Positions 27,568 through 35,872 of a stretch of 64,000 nucleotides of DNA are shown here, piece by piece; position 1 is the stretch's first letter, and each line of letters begins with the position of its first letter. A program made the translations under genes and the position numbers. The notes under the pieces are model-generated. The model searched no databases. It was not told the DNA's origin and worked only from the letters and a program-made list of their open reading frames with translations. Source of the DNA: Dyadobacter sp. NIV53 (lineage in GTDB: Bacteria; Bacteroidota; Bacteroidia; Cytophagales; Spirosomataceae); contig NZ_CP081299.1 of the NCBI RefSeq assembly GCF_019711195.1, positions 2,604,001 to 2,668,000 of the forward strand, given 5' to 3'.

Positions 27568-28659
27568 ATGCAAGTAGAAGTCGATACATTGAAAATCGAA
27601 TTAAAAACTCCTTCATCAGACAAACGTCCGATATATATTACAGGAAATTTTTGCAAATGGCTTCCTGATCTTGAAGAATTCAGGATGGAAAAAATTTCAT
27701 CTGATCTTTATAGTTTTCAATTCCCGGCAAACCTGGAGTTGCCCTATCCCCTTGAATACAAATACACCCGTGGTGGCTGGGATCAGGTTGAACTGGATCG
27801 CTACGGACAACCACATGCAAACCGGGTTTCTGTGCAGACAGAAGGCGTTATTCAGGATTTTGTTACAAGGTGGCAGTCGGATAAATCTGAAAAATCTGAT
27901 TTGCTTCCAATCATTGAGGTTCTTTCTGAAACTTTTGAAATTCCTCAACTGAACAAACATAGAAGGGTTCACGTACTTTTACCACACGATTATTACGAAC
28001 ATCCCGACCGCCAGTATCCTGTCTTATATATGACGGATGCCCAGAATCTTTTTGGTGATGGTTCGCCTTATGGAAACTGGGAAATTGATAAAAGTCTGGC
28101 AAAACTGGCTGTTGAGGATAAGGCCAATGTTATTATTGTGGCAATCGACCATGGTGGCGAGGAACGCATACAGGAATTTTCTCCTTACGATAACCCACGG
28201 CTTGGTAAAGGGATGGGTATGTTATTCTTACGATTTTTGACAGATACACTAAAACCCCATATCGACCGGCAATATCGTACCAAACCAGACAGGCTGAACA
28301 CGGGCATGGGCGGAAGTTCTGTTGGTGGTTTGCTTGGTATTTATGCGGCACTTATGTTCCCGAATGTGTTTGGCCGGCTTATGATTTTTTCTCCTTCACT
28401 CTGGATTTCCAGGCGTATATATTTTGACGCCATTCACTTTTTTGAACCATTTGAAACGCGTATCTATCTTTATGCAGGTGGAAAAGAAGGTGCCAATATG
28501 ATTCCTAATGTAAGTGCCTTACAGGAAACCCTTCAAAATCAGGGATTTGGATATACCCGGGTGAAAATTAAAACTTCTATTGATCCGAAAGGGCAGCACA
28601 ATGAGAAACGCTGGAGTAAGGAATTTCCGGTGGCTTTGAAATGGTTGTTCTTCGAGTGA
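27568..28659 (+). CDS. Esterase with N-terminal carbohydrate-module-like domain
   Basis: 363 residues in two parts. Residues about 1-95 look like an immunoglobulin-like starch-binding/CBM48 module (YITGNFCKWLPDL, YKYTRGGWDQVELD). Residues about 125-363 form an alpha/beta hydrolase of the esterase D/enterochelin-esterase type: RRVHVLLPHDYY, VLYMTDAQNLF, the nucleophile elbow GGSSVGGL and a late His in KGQHNEKRW. No signal peptide is seen, so it is probably cytosolic. Iron-siderophore hydrolysis is possible by family but the substrate is not known. Confidence 0.85.
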   Translation: MQVEVDTLKIELKTPSSDKRPIYITGNFCKWLPDLEEFRMEKISSDLYSFQFPANLELPYPLEYKYTRGGWDQVELDRYGQPHANRVSVQTEGVIQDFVTRWQSDKSEKSDLLPIIEVLSETFEIPQLNKHRRVHVLLPHDYYEHPDRQYPVLYMTDAQNLFGDGSPYGNWEIDKSLAKLAVEDKANVIIVAIDHGGEERIQEFSPYDNPRLGKGMGMLFLRFLTDTLKPHIDRQYRTKPDRLNTGMGGSSVGGLLGIYAALMFPNVFGRLMIFSPSLWISRRIYFDAIHFFEPFETRIYLYAGGKEGANMIPNVSALQETLQNQGFGYTRVKIKTSIDPKGQHNEKRWSKEFPVALKWLFFE

Positions 28660-28663
28660 GGGA

Positions 28664-28756
28664 GTTAGGTTACACAGAGAACGAAAGAGAGCCTCAGAGT
28701 TTTACTTATTCTCCGTGGCTCTCTTCTTAATTTCCGTGTTTCTCTGTGTCCCTAAC
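28664..28756. repeat. Palindromic intergenic repeat (REP-like)
   Basis: The arms GTTAGGTTACACAGAGA and its counterpart TCTCTGTGTCCCTAAC, plus inner GAGAGCC / GGCTCTC blocks, form an imperfect hairpin of about 40 nt per arm. It occupies nearly all of the spacer between the esterase and kinase genes. The CACAGAG/CACGGAG units resemble an abundant Bacteroidota intergenic repeat. Confidence 0.7.
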
Positions 28757-28766
28757 TAAACACTAT

Positions 28767-29762
28767 ATGATATTTCCAACACAGTATTCCATGCTTTCTA
28801 CGGAAGCATTAAAAAGTTATTTGGAGGAAGCTTACGGTTTAAATAACCTGGGTTGTAAGCTGCTGATCCATAATGTGAGCGATACTTATTTGCTTGCTGG
28901 CGTTGATGATAAATACATTTTTAAGCTGTACAGGGATTCACACCGGAAGTTGGATGAAATCAAAGCAGAGGTTGAATTACTCAATATATTAAAAGAAAAT
29001 GGTGCAAAAATTTCTTATCCAGTTACCGATCTGAAAGGCGGGCAAATCCAGTCTTTCAATGCAGCGGAAGGAATAAGGAACGGTGTTTTATTTAGTTTTG
29101 CTGAAGGGAAACCGACTCACGATTATTACGACAGCCGGCTGCAAACCATTGGCAGAGAAATGGCCCATATCCATAATATTACCGCAGATATTGAACTGCA
29201 AAATCCAAGAAAGGTTTATGACGTCCGGACAACTTTAATCCAGCCACTGGAATATATAAAATCAGAATTCACTGAACTACCCGAGGAATATGCCTGGCTG
29301 CAAAGTACAACAGAAAAGGTTGTTGAAAAGATTAGGCATTTCGATCTTTCAAAATTCAGTTACGGCTATTGCCATTATGATTTCCTGCCTCACAACTTCC
29401 ATTTCGATGAACATGATAACATTACTTTCTTCGATTTTGACTTCGCAGGTAAAGGATTGTTGGCCAACGATATGATGACCTTTTATGTGCATTTCTTTTT
29501 TCAGGTTATGTTAAAAAAACAATCACAGGAAGAAGCAGATAAAAATTTTCAGACATTTATCAGCGCATACCGGCAAGTTCGTGCCGTATCAGAAGAGGAA
29601 CTTGCAGCTATACCCTATCTGGGTTTTGCATTCTGGGTATTCTTTCTGGAATTTTACCAGCTGCACTTTGAAGACTGGTCGAATACTTTTTATAACCTTA
29701 GATTTAAGAAAGAACGAATGGGCTGGATTCGTAACTGGGTGGAGTGGTATTGTAGGTTTTAA
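28767..29762 (+). CDS. Phosphotransferase (APH / homoserine-kinase-like) family enzyme
   Basis: 331 residues of the aminoglycoside-phosphotransferase-like kinase fold. Visible are the N-lobe DDKYIFKLYRD with the ATP-binding Lys, FAEGKPTHDYYD, the catalytic loop CHYDFLPHNFHF (HxDxxxxN) and the metal-binding FFDFDFAGKG. The frame opens at a GTG at 28746 inside the repeat, but ATG at 28767 (MIFPTQ) is more likely. Relatives phosphorylate small molecules or act as stress kinases (YihE/SrkA group); the substrate is unknown. Confidence 0.85.
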   Translation: MIFPTQYSMLSTEALKSYLEEAYGLNNLGCKLLIHNVSDTYLLAGVDDKYIFKLYRDSHRKLDEIKAEVELLNILKENGAKISYPVTDLKGGQIQSFNAAEGIRNGVLFSFAEGKPTHDYYDSRLQTIGREMAHIHNITADIELQNPRKVYDVRTTLIQPLEYIKSEFTELPEEYAWLQSTTEKVVEKIRHFDLSKFSYGYCHYDFLPHNFHFDEHDNITFFDFDFAGKGLLANDMMTFYVHFFFQVMLKKQSQEEADKNFQTFISAYRQVRAVSEEELAAIPYLGFAFWVFFLEFYQLHFEDWSNTFYNLRFKKERMGWIRNWVEWYCRF

Positions 29763-29769
29763 ATAAGAT

Positions 29770-29800
29770 TTAACCGCCCGGCCGCCGGGCGGTTAAACTT
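29770..29800. terminator. Bidirectional GC-rich terminator
   Basis: TTAACCGCCCGGC pairs perfectly over 13 bp with GCCGGGCGGTTAA around a single base, between the kinase gene and the convergent hslU. A T-run follows on the plus strand. Confidence 0.88.
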
Positions 29801-29801
29801 T

Positions 29802-31199
29802 TTACAGAATGTATTGACTTAGATCCCTGTTTTTGATCAGATGCGATAGTTTTTCACTTACCAGATCAGCAGTGACAATAATATGGGAATCGGCCCCGAT
29901 TTTGTCAGGAATGTCAAACATAAAATCGTTAAGTAACAAGCTCATCACTGTTTGCAAACGACGGGCACCAATATTTTCAACTTCACTATTTACTTCAAAA
30001 GCAATTCTTGCAATTTCGCGAAGGGCACCATCTTCAAATTCAAGCTCTACACCTTCCGACTGCATCATCGCTTCATACTGCTTGGTTAATGCATTTTTCG
30101 GTGTTTTCAAAATCTGATAAAAATCGGATTCCGTAAGGCTGTTCAGTTCAACACGAATCGGGAAACGTCCCTGTAATTCAGGAATAAGATCTGAGGGTTT
30201 TGCAACATGGAAAGCTCCTGCCGCAACGAAAAGAATATGATCGGTATTGATCACACCATGTTTGGTATTTACTGCGCTGCCTTCTACAATAGGAAGCAGA
30301 TCGCGCTGAACACCTTCACGGCTTACATCCGGCCCGCTACCTCCACCAGAACGGCTTGAAGCTACCTTATCAATTTCATCAATAAAAATAATTCCCAGAT
30401 TTTCAGCTCTTTGAATGGCCTCAGACTTCACCTCGTCCATATCAATCAGTTTGGATGCTTCTTCGTCCAGCAACATTTTTTTTGCCTCCCCTACTGTTAC
30501 TTTACGTTTTTTACCACGCCTCGGCATCATGTTACCAATCATTTCCTGGATATTCATCATGGAAACATCATCCACAGCACCACCGATCATTCCTACATTT
30601 GGAGCCTGGTTCTGCTGTACTTCAATTTCTATTTTACGGCTATCCAATTCACCGCTCCTGATTTTTTCACGAAAACGCTCCCGGGTACGCTGATTCAGTT
30701 CGCCATCATCTTCCGGAACCGTGTTATCATTTACGGATACATTTTCAGAGCGTACTTTGCCGGAGCCATGTATCGGTGGAATCAGAGCATCCAGTATAAT
30801 ATCTTCAACAGCCTGTTCAGCTTTAATTTTTACTTCTTCTTTCTTTTGCGTCCTTACCATTCCTACTGCCTGTTCCACCAGATCACGCACCATACTCTCC
30901 ACATCACGGCCTACATAACCAACTTCGGTAAATTTAGAAGCTTCCACTTTTACAAAAGGAGCATCTGCAATTTTAGCAAGACGACGGGCAATTTCGGTTT
31001 TACCCACACCCGTTGCCCCAATCATTAATATATTATTAGGAATAATTTCTTTTTGTATATCCTCAGGACTATTCATTCTCCTCCACCTGTTTCTTAATGC
31101 AATAGCGACATTGCGTTTTGCGTCATTTTGTCCGATGATGTATTGATCCAGTTCAAAAACGATTTGGCGTGGAGTTAGGCGGTTTAAGTGTTCAGTCAT
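29802..31199 (-). CDS. hslU: ATP-dependent protease ATPase subunit HslU
   Basis: 465 residues, the usual length. TPRQIVFELDQYIIGQNDAK leads to Walker A GATGVGKTEIARRLAK, the pore motif GYVGRDVE, the I-domain insertion (about residues 110-235) and Walker B IIFIDEIDKVA. The C-terminus ends in DLSQYIL, matching the tail that inserts into HslV. It unfolds substrates for the HslV peptidase. hslV is not in the window. The 284-bp gap upstream shows no gene. Confidence 0.97.
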   Translation of the reverse strand: MTEHLNRLTPRQIVFELDQYIIGQNDAKRNVAIALRNRWRRMNSPEDIQKEIIPNNILMIGATGVGKTEIARRLAKIADAPFVKVEASKFTEVGYVGRDVESMVRDLVEQAVGMVRTQKKEEVKIKAEQAVEDIILDALIPPIHGSGKVRSENVSVNDNTVPEDDGELNQRTRERFREKIRSGELDSRKIEIEVQQNQAPNVGMIGGAVDDVSMMNIQEMIGNMMPRRGKKRKVTVGEAKKMLLDEEASKLIDMDEVKSEAIQRAENLGIIFIDEIDKVASSRSGGGSGPDVSREGVQRDLLPIVEGSAVNTKHGVINTDHILFVAAGAFHVAKPSDLIPELQGRFPIRVELNSLTESDFYQILKTPKNALTKQYEAMMQSEGVELEFEDGALREIARIAFEVNSEVENIGARRLQTVMSLLLNDFMFDIPDKIGADSHIIVTADLVSEKLSHLIKNRDLSQYIL

Positions 31200-31483
31200 T
31201 GTAATTTAAGAAAATACTTGGCTATTAATTTGTTATAAATGTACCCCTTGAAAGAATATATCCTGATTTTTTTTAAACAAAGCATAAAAACCCTGCCCGG
31301 ATCTTTTCCTTTTTACCAGGTACAGCTGTAAAATGAAAAAGAACTATGCCTGTACAAAATGTCAGGTTTCAACTTACCGAGTAAATCTTTCACTAACTTG
31401 CATTTTTGTTCTGTTAACTGTTCACATCAATTTTATCAATCCTGATTTTTCCTTAACTCAATTTCAAGAATACGATCAAAAAC

Positions 31484-33763
31484 ATGAAAAAAATTCTCTG
31501 TTGTCTTTTTGTCCTTATTAACGTTTCCCCGCTTTTTGCTCAATTGTCGTCCAGTGCTAATCTGGTGGATATGGTAAATCCACTCATGGGAACACAATCC
31601 AAATTCAGCCTTTCGTCGGGGAATACTTACCCTGCCATTGCTATGCCATGGGGAATGAATTTCTGGATGCCGCAAACCGGTAAAATGGGTGACGGATGGA
31701 GTTATATGTATGATGCTGAAAAAATACGCGGTTTCAAACAAACACATCAGCCAAGTCCGTGGATTAATGATTATGGCCAGTTTTCTGTTTTGCCTATCAC
31801 AGGAAAACTAAAAATTGATGAGGAAAGCCGTGCAAGCTGGTTTTCACATAAAGCAGAAGTAGCCAAGCCACATTATTACAAAGTATACCTTGCCGATTAC
31901 GACGTAACAACTGAAATTGCTCCCACAGAAAGAGCAGCCCAGTTTCGTTTCACTTTTCCTAAATCCGACAGTTCCTATGTTCTTCTGGATGCTTTTGATA
32001 AAGGCTCATATGTGAAAATAATCCCTTCGGAACGAAAAATCATTGGCTATACAACTAAAAACAGTGGTGGCGTTCCATCCAATTTTAAAAATTATTTCGT
32101 CCTGATTTTTGATAAAGAATTTACTTTTTCGTCTGCCTTTCATGCCAAAACACTTGCAAAAGATACATTGGAATTAAAAGCAAACCATGTAGGTGCAGTT
32201 GTTGGTTTCAAAACAAAAAAAGGTGAGCAGGTTGGTCTAAAAGTTGCGTCTTCCTTTATCAGTCCTGAACAGGCGGAACTGAACCTGACCCGTGAGTTAG
32301 GCAATGATAAGTTTGATGTTACGATGGAAAAAGGCCGTAAAATCTGGAATGACGAATTATCAAAAATACAGGTCGAAGGCGACAATATGGACCAGATCCG
32401 CACCTTTTATTCCTGCCTTTACCGGGTTCTTCTGTTTCCGCGTAAGTTTTATGAATTCGATGCAAAAAATCAGATCGTACATTACAGCCCTTATAATGGT
32501 GAAGTCCGTCCGGGATATATGTTTACAGACAACGGGTTCTGGGATACATTCCGCGCTGTTTTTCCATTCTTTACATTGATGTATCCAACCATGAATTCGC
32601 ATATTATGCAGGGGTTGGCCAATGCGTATGACGAAAGCGGGTATTTACCGGAATGGGCAAGTCCGGGCCACCGCGATTGTATGATCGGTTCTAATTCTGC
32701 ATCTCTGATTACCGATTCTTACATGAAGGGAATTCGCGGATACGATATTAATAAATTGTATGATGCTATTATTAAAAACACCGAAAATGCAGGCCCTGTA
32801 AGTTCAGTTGGCCGTTTTGGACATGAGTATTACAATGAACTGGGTTACGTTCCCTATGATGTAAAAGTGAATGAAAATGCAGCCAGAACACTTGAATATG
32901 CCTATGCCGATTTTTGTATTTCGCAATTGGCCAAAGAATTAAAAAAGCCGCAGACTGAGGTTGACCTATATCTGAAACGCAGCCAGAATTACAAAAATAT
33001 CTTCGATCCTGAAACTAAATGGATGCGTGGTAAAAACAAGGACGGACAATTTATGAAACCTTTTAACCCGTTCAAATGGGGTGATGCATTTACCGAAGGA
33101 AACAGCATTCACTACACCTGGTCGGTTTTTCAGGATGTGAAAGGTTTGGTAGGTTTAATGGGCGGAAGAGAGGCTTTTGTTCAGAAACTTGATACTGTAT
33201 TTACATTACCTCCGATTTTTGACGACAGTTATTACGGTTTTCCAATCCACGAAATCCGTGAAATGCAGATTATGAATATGGGAAATTATGCCCACGGTAA
33301 CCAGCCGATACAGCATATGATATACCTGTACAATTATGCGGGTGCCCCCTCCAAAGCTCAATACTGGTCGCGTGAAGTAATGAAAAAACTATATCAGGCC
33401 ACACCTGATGGCTATTGCGGAGATGAAGATAACGGACAGACTTCTGCATGGTATGTGTTTTCATCACTTGGTTTTTATCCGGTTACACCCGGCACAACGC
33501 AATATGTGATCGGTTCGCCACTTTTCAAAAAGGCCACTATTACATTGGAAAATGGCAAAAAATTCGTTGTGGAAGCACCGGCAACAAGCGACAAAAATAT
33601 GTATATCCAGGGAGCAACCATGAATGGTAAAGCTTATGCCAATACTTTTCTGGAACATGGTGATATTCTTAAAGGTGGAAATATCCAGTTTAACCTGACT
33701 AGCCAGCCTTCCAAAACATGGGGAACAAAACCGGAGAATGCACCTTTTTCGCTTAGTAAATAG
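31484..33763 (+). CDS. Glycoside hydrolase family 92 alpha-mannosidase
   Basis: A signal peptide (MKKILCCLFVLINVSPLFAQ) leads a 759-residue GH92 enzyme. The N-terminal beta-sandwich opens with VDMVNPLMGTQSKFSLSSGN and includes GFKQTHQPSPWINDYG. The (alpha/alpha)6 catalytic domain has LFPRKFYEF, NGFWDTFRAVFPF, GYLPEWASPGHRDCMIG and the EDNGQTSAWYVFSSLGF region that carries the catalytic acidic residues. The family are calcium-dependent exo-alpha-mannosidases acting on N-glycans and related mannosides. It is exported and stands alone. Confidence 0.94.
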   Translation: MKKILCCLFVLINVSPLFAQLSSSANLVDMVNPLMGTQSKFSLSSGNTYPAIAMPWGMNFWMPQTGKMGDGWSYMYDAEKIRGFKQTHQPSPWINDYGQFSVLPITGKLKIDEESRASWFSHKAEVAKPHYYKVYLADYDVTTEIAPTERAAQFRFTFPKSDSSYVLLDAFDKGSYVKIIPSERKIIGYTTKNSGGVPSNFKNYFVLIFDKEFTFSSAFHAKTLAKDTLELKANHVGAVVGFKTKKGEQVGLKVASSFISPEQAELNLTRELGNDKFDVTMEKGRKIWNDELSKIQVEGDNMDQIRTFYSCLYRVLLFPRKFYEFDAKNQIVHYSPYNGEVRPGYMFTDNGFWDTFRAVFPFFTLMYPTMNSHIMQGLANAYDESGYLPEWASPGHRDCMIGSNSASLITDSYMKGIRGYDINKLYDAIIKNTENAGPVSSVGRFGHEYYNELGYVPYDVKVNENAARTLEYAYADFCISQLAKELKKPQTEVDLYLKRSQNYKNIFDPETKWMRGKNKDGQFMKPFNPFKWGDAFTEGNSIHYTWSVFQDVKGLVGLMGGREAFVQKLDTVFTLPPIFDDSYYGFPIHEIREMQIMNMGNYAHGNQPIQHMIYLYNYAGAPSKAQYWSREVMKKLYQATPDGYCGDEDNGQTSAWYVFSSLGFYPVTPGTTQYVIGSPLFKKATITLENGKKFVVEAPATSDKNMYIQGATMNGKAYANTFLEHGDILKGGNIQFNLTSQPSKTWGTKPENAPFSLSK

Positions 33764-33866
33764 CCGCGCGACGAACCGTTTTTAGATACTAGCAATTGCT
33801 TTCAGTGACAAAAGAAAGCTAACATATAATCTGCTGTTATTATCATTTTCAAATTATGGGCCTGAC

Positions 33867-33900
33867 ACTCGCTTCTGAGTTTCAGGCCCATTTTAATTTA
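33867..33900. terminator. Terminator between GH92 gene and hicAB
   Basis: GGGCCTGA and TTCAGGCCC form a stem around a loop of about 15 nt followed by ATTTT. It lies inside a longer open frame that could be mistaken for the start of hicA, which is one reason to place the hicA start downstream. Confidence 0.75.
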
Positions 33901-33984
33901 ATGATGAAACTTTATAGACGCAACAATTGCCTGCTTAAATTTCCTTACATTTGTAACTATTATTCAGTCACAAATGTTATTCTG

Positions 33985-34242
33985 TTGGGTAAAATAGATA
34001 AATTAATTATTCGCTTCTTAAAAAAACCTAAAGACTTTACCTGGGATGAGTTAACCCTTGTTTTAGGATATTATGGCTTTACGGAAATTGCGACAGGCAA
34101 AACCGGAGGTTCAAGAAGAAAGTTTATGGATGCAAATCAGTTGATAATAAGTTTACACAAACCGCATCCCAAACCAATTGTCAAGCATTATGTATTGGAA
34201 CAAGTTATAGAAACTTTAAACGAAAAAGGTAAACTTAAATGA
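33985..34242 (+). CDS. hicA: HicA-family toxin (mRNA interferase)
   Basis: The core GKIDKLIIRFLKKPKDFTWDELTLVLGYYGF, read here in parts, followed by KTGGSRRKF and ISLHKPHPKP, is the HicA double-stranded-RNA-binding-like fold. From the TTG at 33985 it is 85 residues, the normal HicA size; a longer frame runs back through a terminator to 33856 and ATG at 33904 is a second option. HicA cleaves mRNA and is neutralised by HicB. It overlaps hicB by 4 bp (ATGA), which couples the two. Confidence 0.85.
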   Translation: MGKIDKLIIRFLKKPKDFTWDELTLVLGYYGFTEIATGKTGGSRRKFMDANQLIISLHKPHPKPIVKHYVLEQVIETLNEKGKLK

Positions 34243-34646
34243 TTAATTCGCTGACATACAATGGTTATACAGCATCGATTACTTATAGTTCCGTCGATGA
34301 AGTATTTTTCGGTAAAATACTGGGTATAAATGATCTGGTTACTTTTGAGGGAACATCTGTAAACGAACTAAAAGAGTCGTTTCAGGAAGCAGTTGATGAC
34401 TATCTCGATACTTGTAAATCTTTGGGAAAAGCTCCTGATAAAACTTATAAAGGTGTTTTTAATGTACGTGTTCCCTCAACTCTGCATAAGAAGGCAGCCA
34501 CTCTTGCATCCCAACATGATGTTACATTAAATGATTTTGTTAAGTCTGTTTTAGAATATGCGGTAACTCATGAAGACATTACAGCAGAGGCAATAATTAA
34601 AAAACCTGTGGAATATAATTATGCAATGACGCGTAAAACCTCATAA
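34239..34646 (+). CDS. hicB: HicB-family antitoxin
   Basis: 135 residues. The N-terminal partial RNase-H-like domain (YNGYTASITYSSVDEVFFGKI then GTSVNELKESFQEAVDDYLD) binds the toxin. The C-terminal ribbon-helix-helix (VFNVRVPSTLHKKAATLASQ, LNDFVKSVLEYA) binds DNA. HicB antitoxins usually repress their own operon. Together with hicA it forms a type II toxin-antitoxin pair sitting between unrelated metabolic genes, so it is probably horizontally acquired. Confidence 0.93.
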   Translation: MINSLTYNGYTASITYSSVDEVFFGKILGINDLVTFEGTSVNELKESFQEAVDDYLDTCKSLGKAPDKTYKGVFNVRVPSTLHKKAATLASQHDVTLNDFVKSVLEYAVTHEDITAEAIIKKPVEYNYAMTRKTS

Positions 34647-34675
34647 CCATATTCTATTTATTTATTTGAGCCGAC

Positions 34676-34688
34676 TTATGGCATAATT
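34676..34688. promoter_or_regulatory. 13-bp near-palindrome, candidate operator (copy B)
   Basis: Identical to the 13-mer at 4857-4869 (TTATGGCATAATT). It lies 30 bp after hicB and 80 bp before the aldo/keto reductase. The bases before it (TTGAGCCGA) loosely resemble those before copy A (TTCAGACCGGA), hinting at a longer shared element. Confidence 0.35.
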
Positions 34689-34768
34689 ATTGACAACCAG
34701 CTTACAAGTAACTATCTATTTAACAAAGCTAACAGCCAATATAGCTTTTAGCCGAAAGCAACAAACAA

Positions 34769-35782
34769 ATGATTTACAGAAAAATAGGAGATTCCGATCA
34801 CCCAGAACATACCGACCTTGAACTATCTGTTGTAACTTTTGGTGCCTGGGCAGCCGGAGGATGGATGTGGGGAGGAACAGAAAGAAGTGAATCGGTAAAA
34901 GCAATACAGGAATCGTACCACGCAGGTGTGACTTCTATTGATACTGCACCAGTTTACGGACAAGGATTAAGTGAAGAAATTGTTGGGGAAGCGATCAAAG
35001 ATTTCCCCCGGGACAAAGTCCAGATCCTGACCAAATATGGTATGCGCTGGGATCTTGCAAAAGGCGATCTGGCTATGCATAGTAAAGATAACAATGGTAA
35101 GGACATTGACATTTATAAATACGCTGCCAAAGACAGCATTATTAAAGAATGTGAAGACAGCCTGAAACGCCTTGGTACAGATTACATTGATTTGTACCAA
35201 ATTCACTGGCACGATAAAACCACACCGATTGAGGAAACCATGGAAGCAGTTTCCCAACTGATCAAACAAGGTAAAGTACGTTATGCCGGTGTTTGTAATT
35301 ATGATGTGGATTTATTGCGGGAAGCGTCAAAATACATTAATCTGGTTTCAGATCAGGTTCCTTATAGCATGGTAAAACGCGATATTGAAAAGGACACAGT
35401 TCCTTATTGTCTGGAACATAACAAAGCGATCCTGGCATACAGTCCGATGGAACGCGGATTACTAACCGGCAAAATGAAGCCAGGGTACAAATTTGAAGCG
35501 GATGATCATCGTGCTTCTCTTTACTTTTATAAGGACGAAAACCTGAAAAAAGTAAATGAATTTCTGGACAAAATCAAACCGTTGGCGGACGATAAAAATG
35601 CTTCAATCGGCCAGCTTGTTTTGCGCTGGACTGTGGAACAGCCGGGAATCACCATCGCTTTAGTTGGCGCGCGTGATGCCAGACAGGCCTTACAGAATGC
35701 CGCAGCAATGGATATTAATTTAACCCAGGAGGAAATAAAAATGATCACCGGCCACTTAGATGAACTGGAATTGGTTAAATAG
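34769..35782 (+). CDS. Aldo/keto reductase
   Basis: 337 residues of the AKR TIM barrel. The catalytic tetrad is visible as SIDTAPVYGQG (Asp and Tyr), VQILTKYG (Lys) and LYQIHWHD (His). The later GLLTGKMKPG and LRWTVEQPGITIALVGARDARQ segments bind NADPH. It is closest in look to the YdhF/IolS-type subgroup that reduces aldehydes or sugars. Possible control by the palindrome at 34676. A weak hairpin (35788-35815) follows. Confidence 0.92.
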   Translation: MIYRKIGDSDHPEHTDLELSVVTFGAWAAGGWMWGGTERSESVKAIQESYHAGVTSIDTAPVYGQGLSEEIVGEAIKDFPRDKVQILTKYGMRWDLAKGDLAMHSKDNNGKDIDIYKYAAKDSIIKECEDSLKRLGTDYIDLYQIHWHDKTTPIEETMEAVSQLIKQGKVRYAGVCNYDVDLLREASKYINLVSDQVPYSMVKRDIEKDTVPYCLEHNKAILAYSPMERGLLTGKMKPGYKFEADDHRASLYFYKDENLKKVNEFLDKIKPLADDKNASIGQLVLRWTVEQPGITIALVGARDARQALQNAAAMDINLTQEEIKMITGHLDELELVK

Positions 35783-35872
35783 AATGAGGTAGCTTAGCTG
35801 CCTTTTCTTTTTTAGTACCTTTGAGTATCAGTTTAAAAATTTCAAACCAGCTTTTCCACTCACCTTAATTTC

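Noticed and set aside
31333..31521. Short open frame before the GH92 gene
   Set aside because: It overlaps the GH92 signal peptide in another frame and has no recognisable start context or family pattern.
33856..33984. Long N-terminal extension of HicA
   Set aside because: It would run through a terminator hairpin and has no similarity to HicA, whose usual start lies at about 33985.
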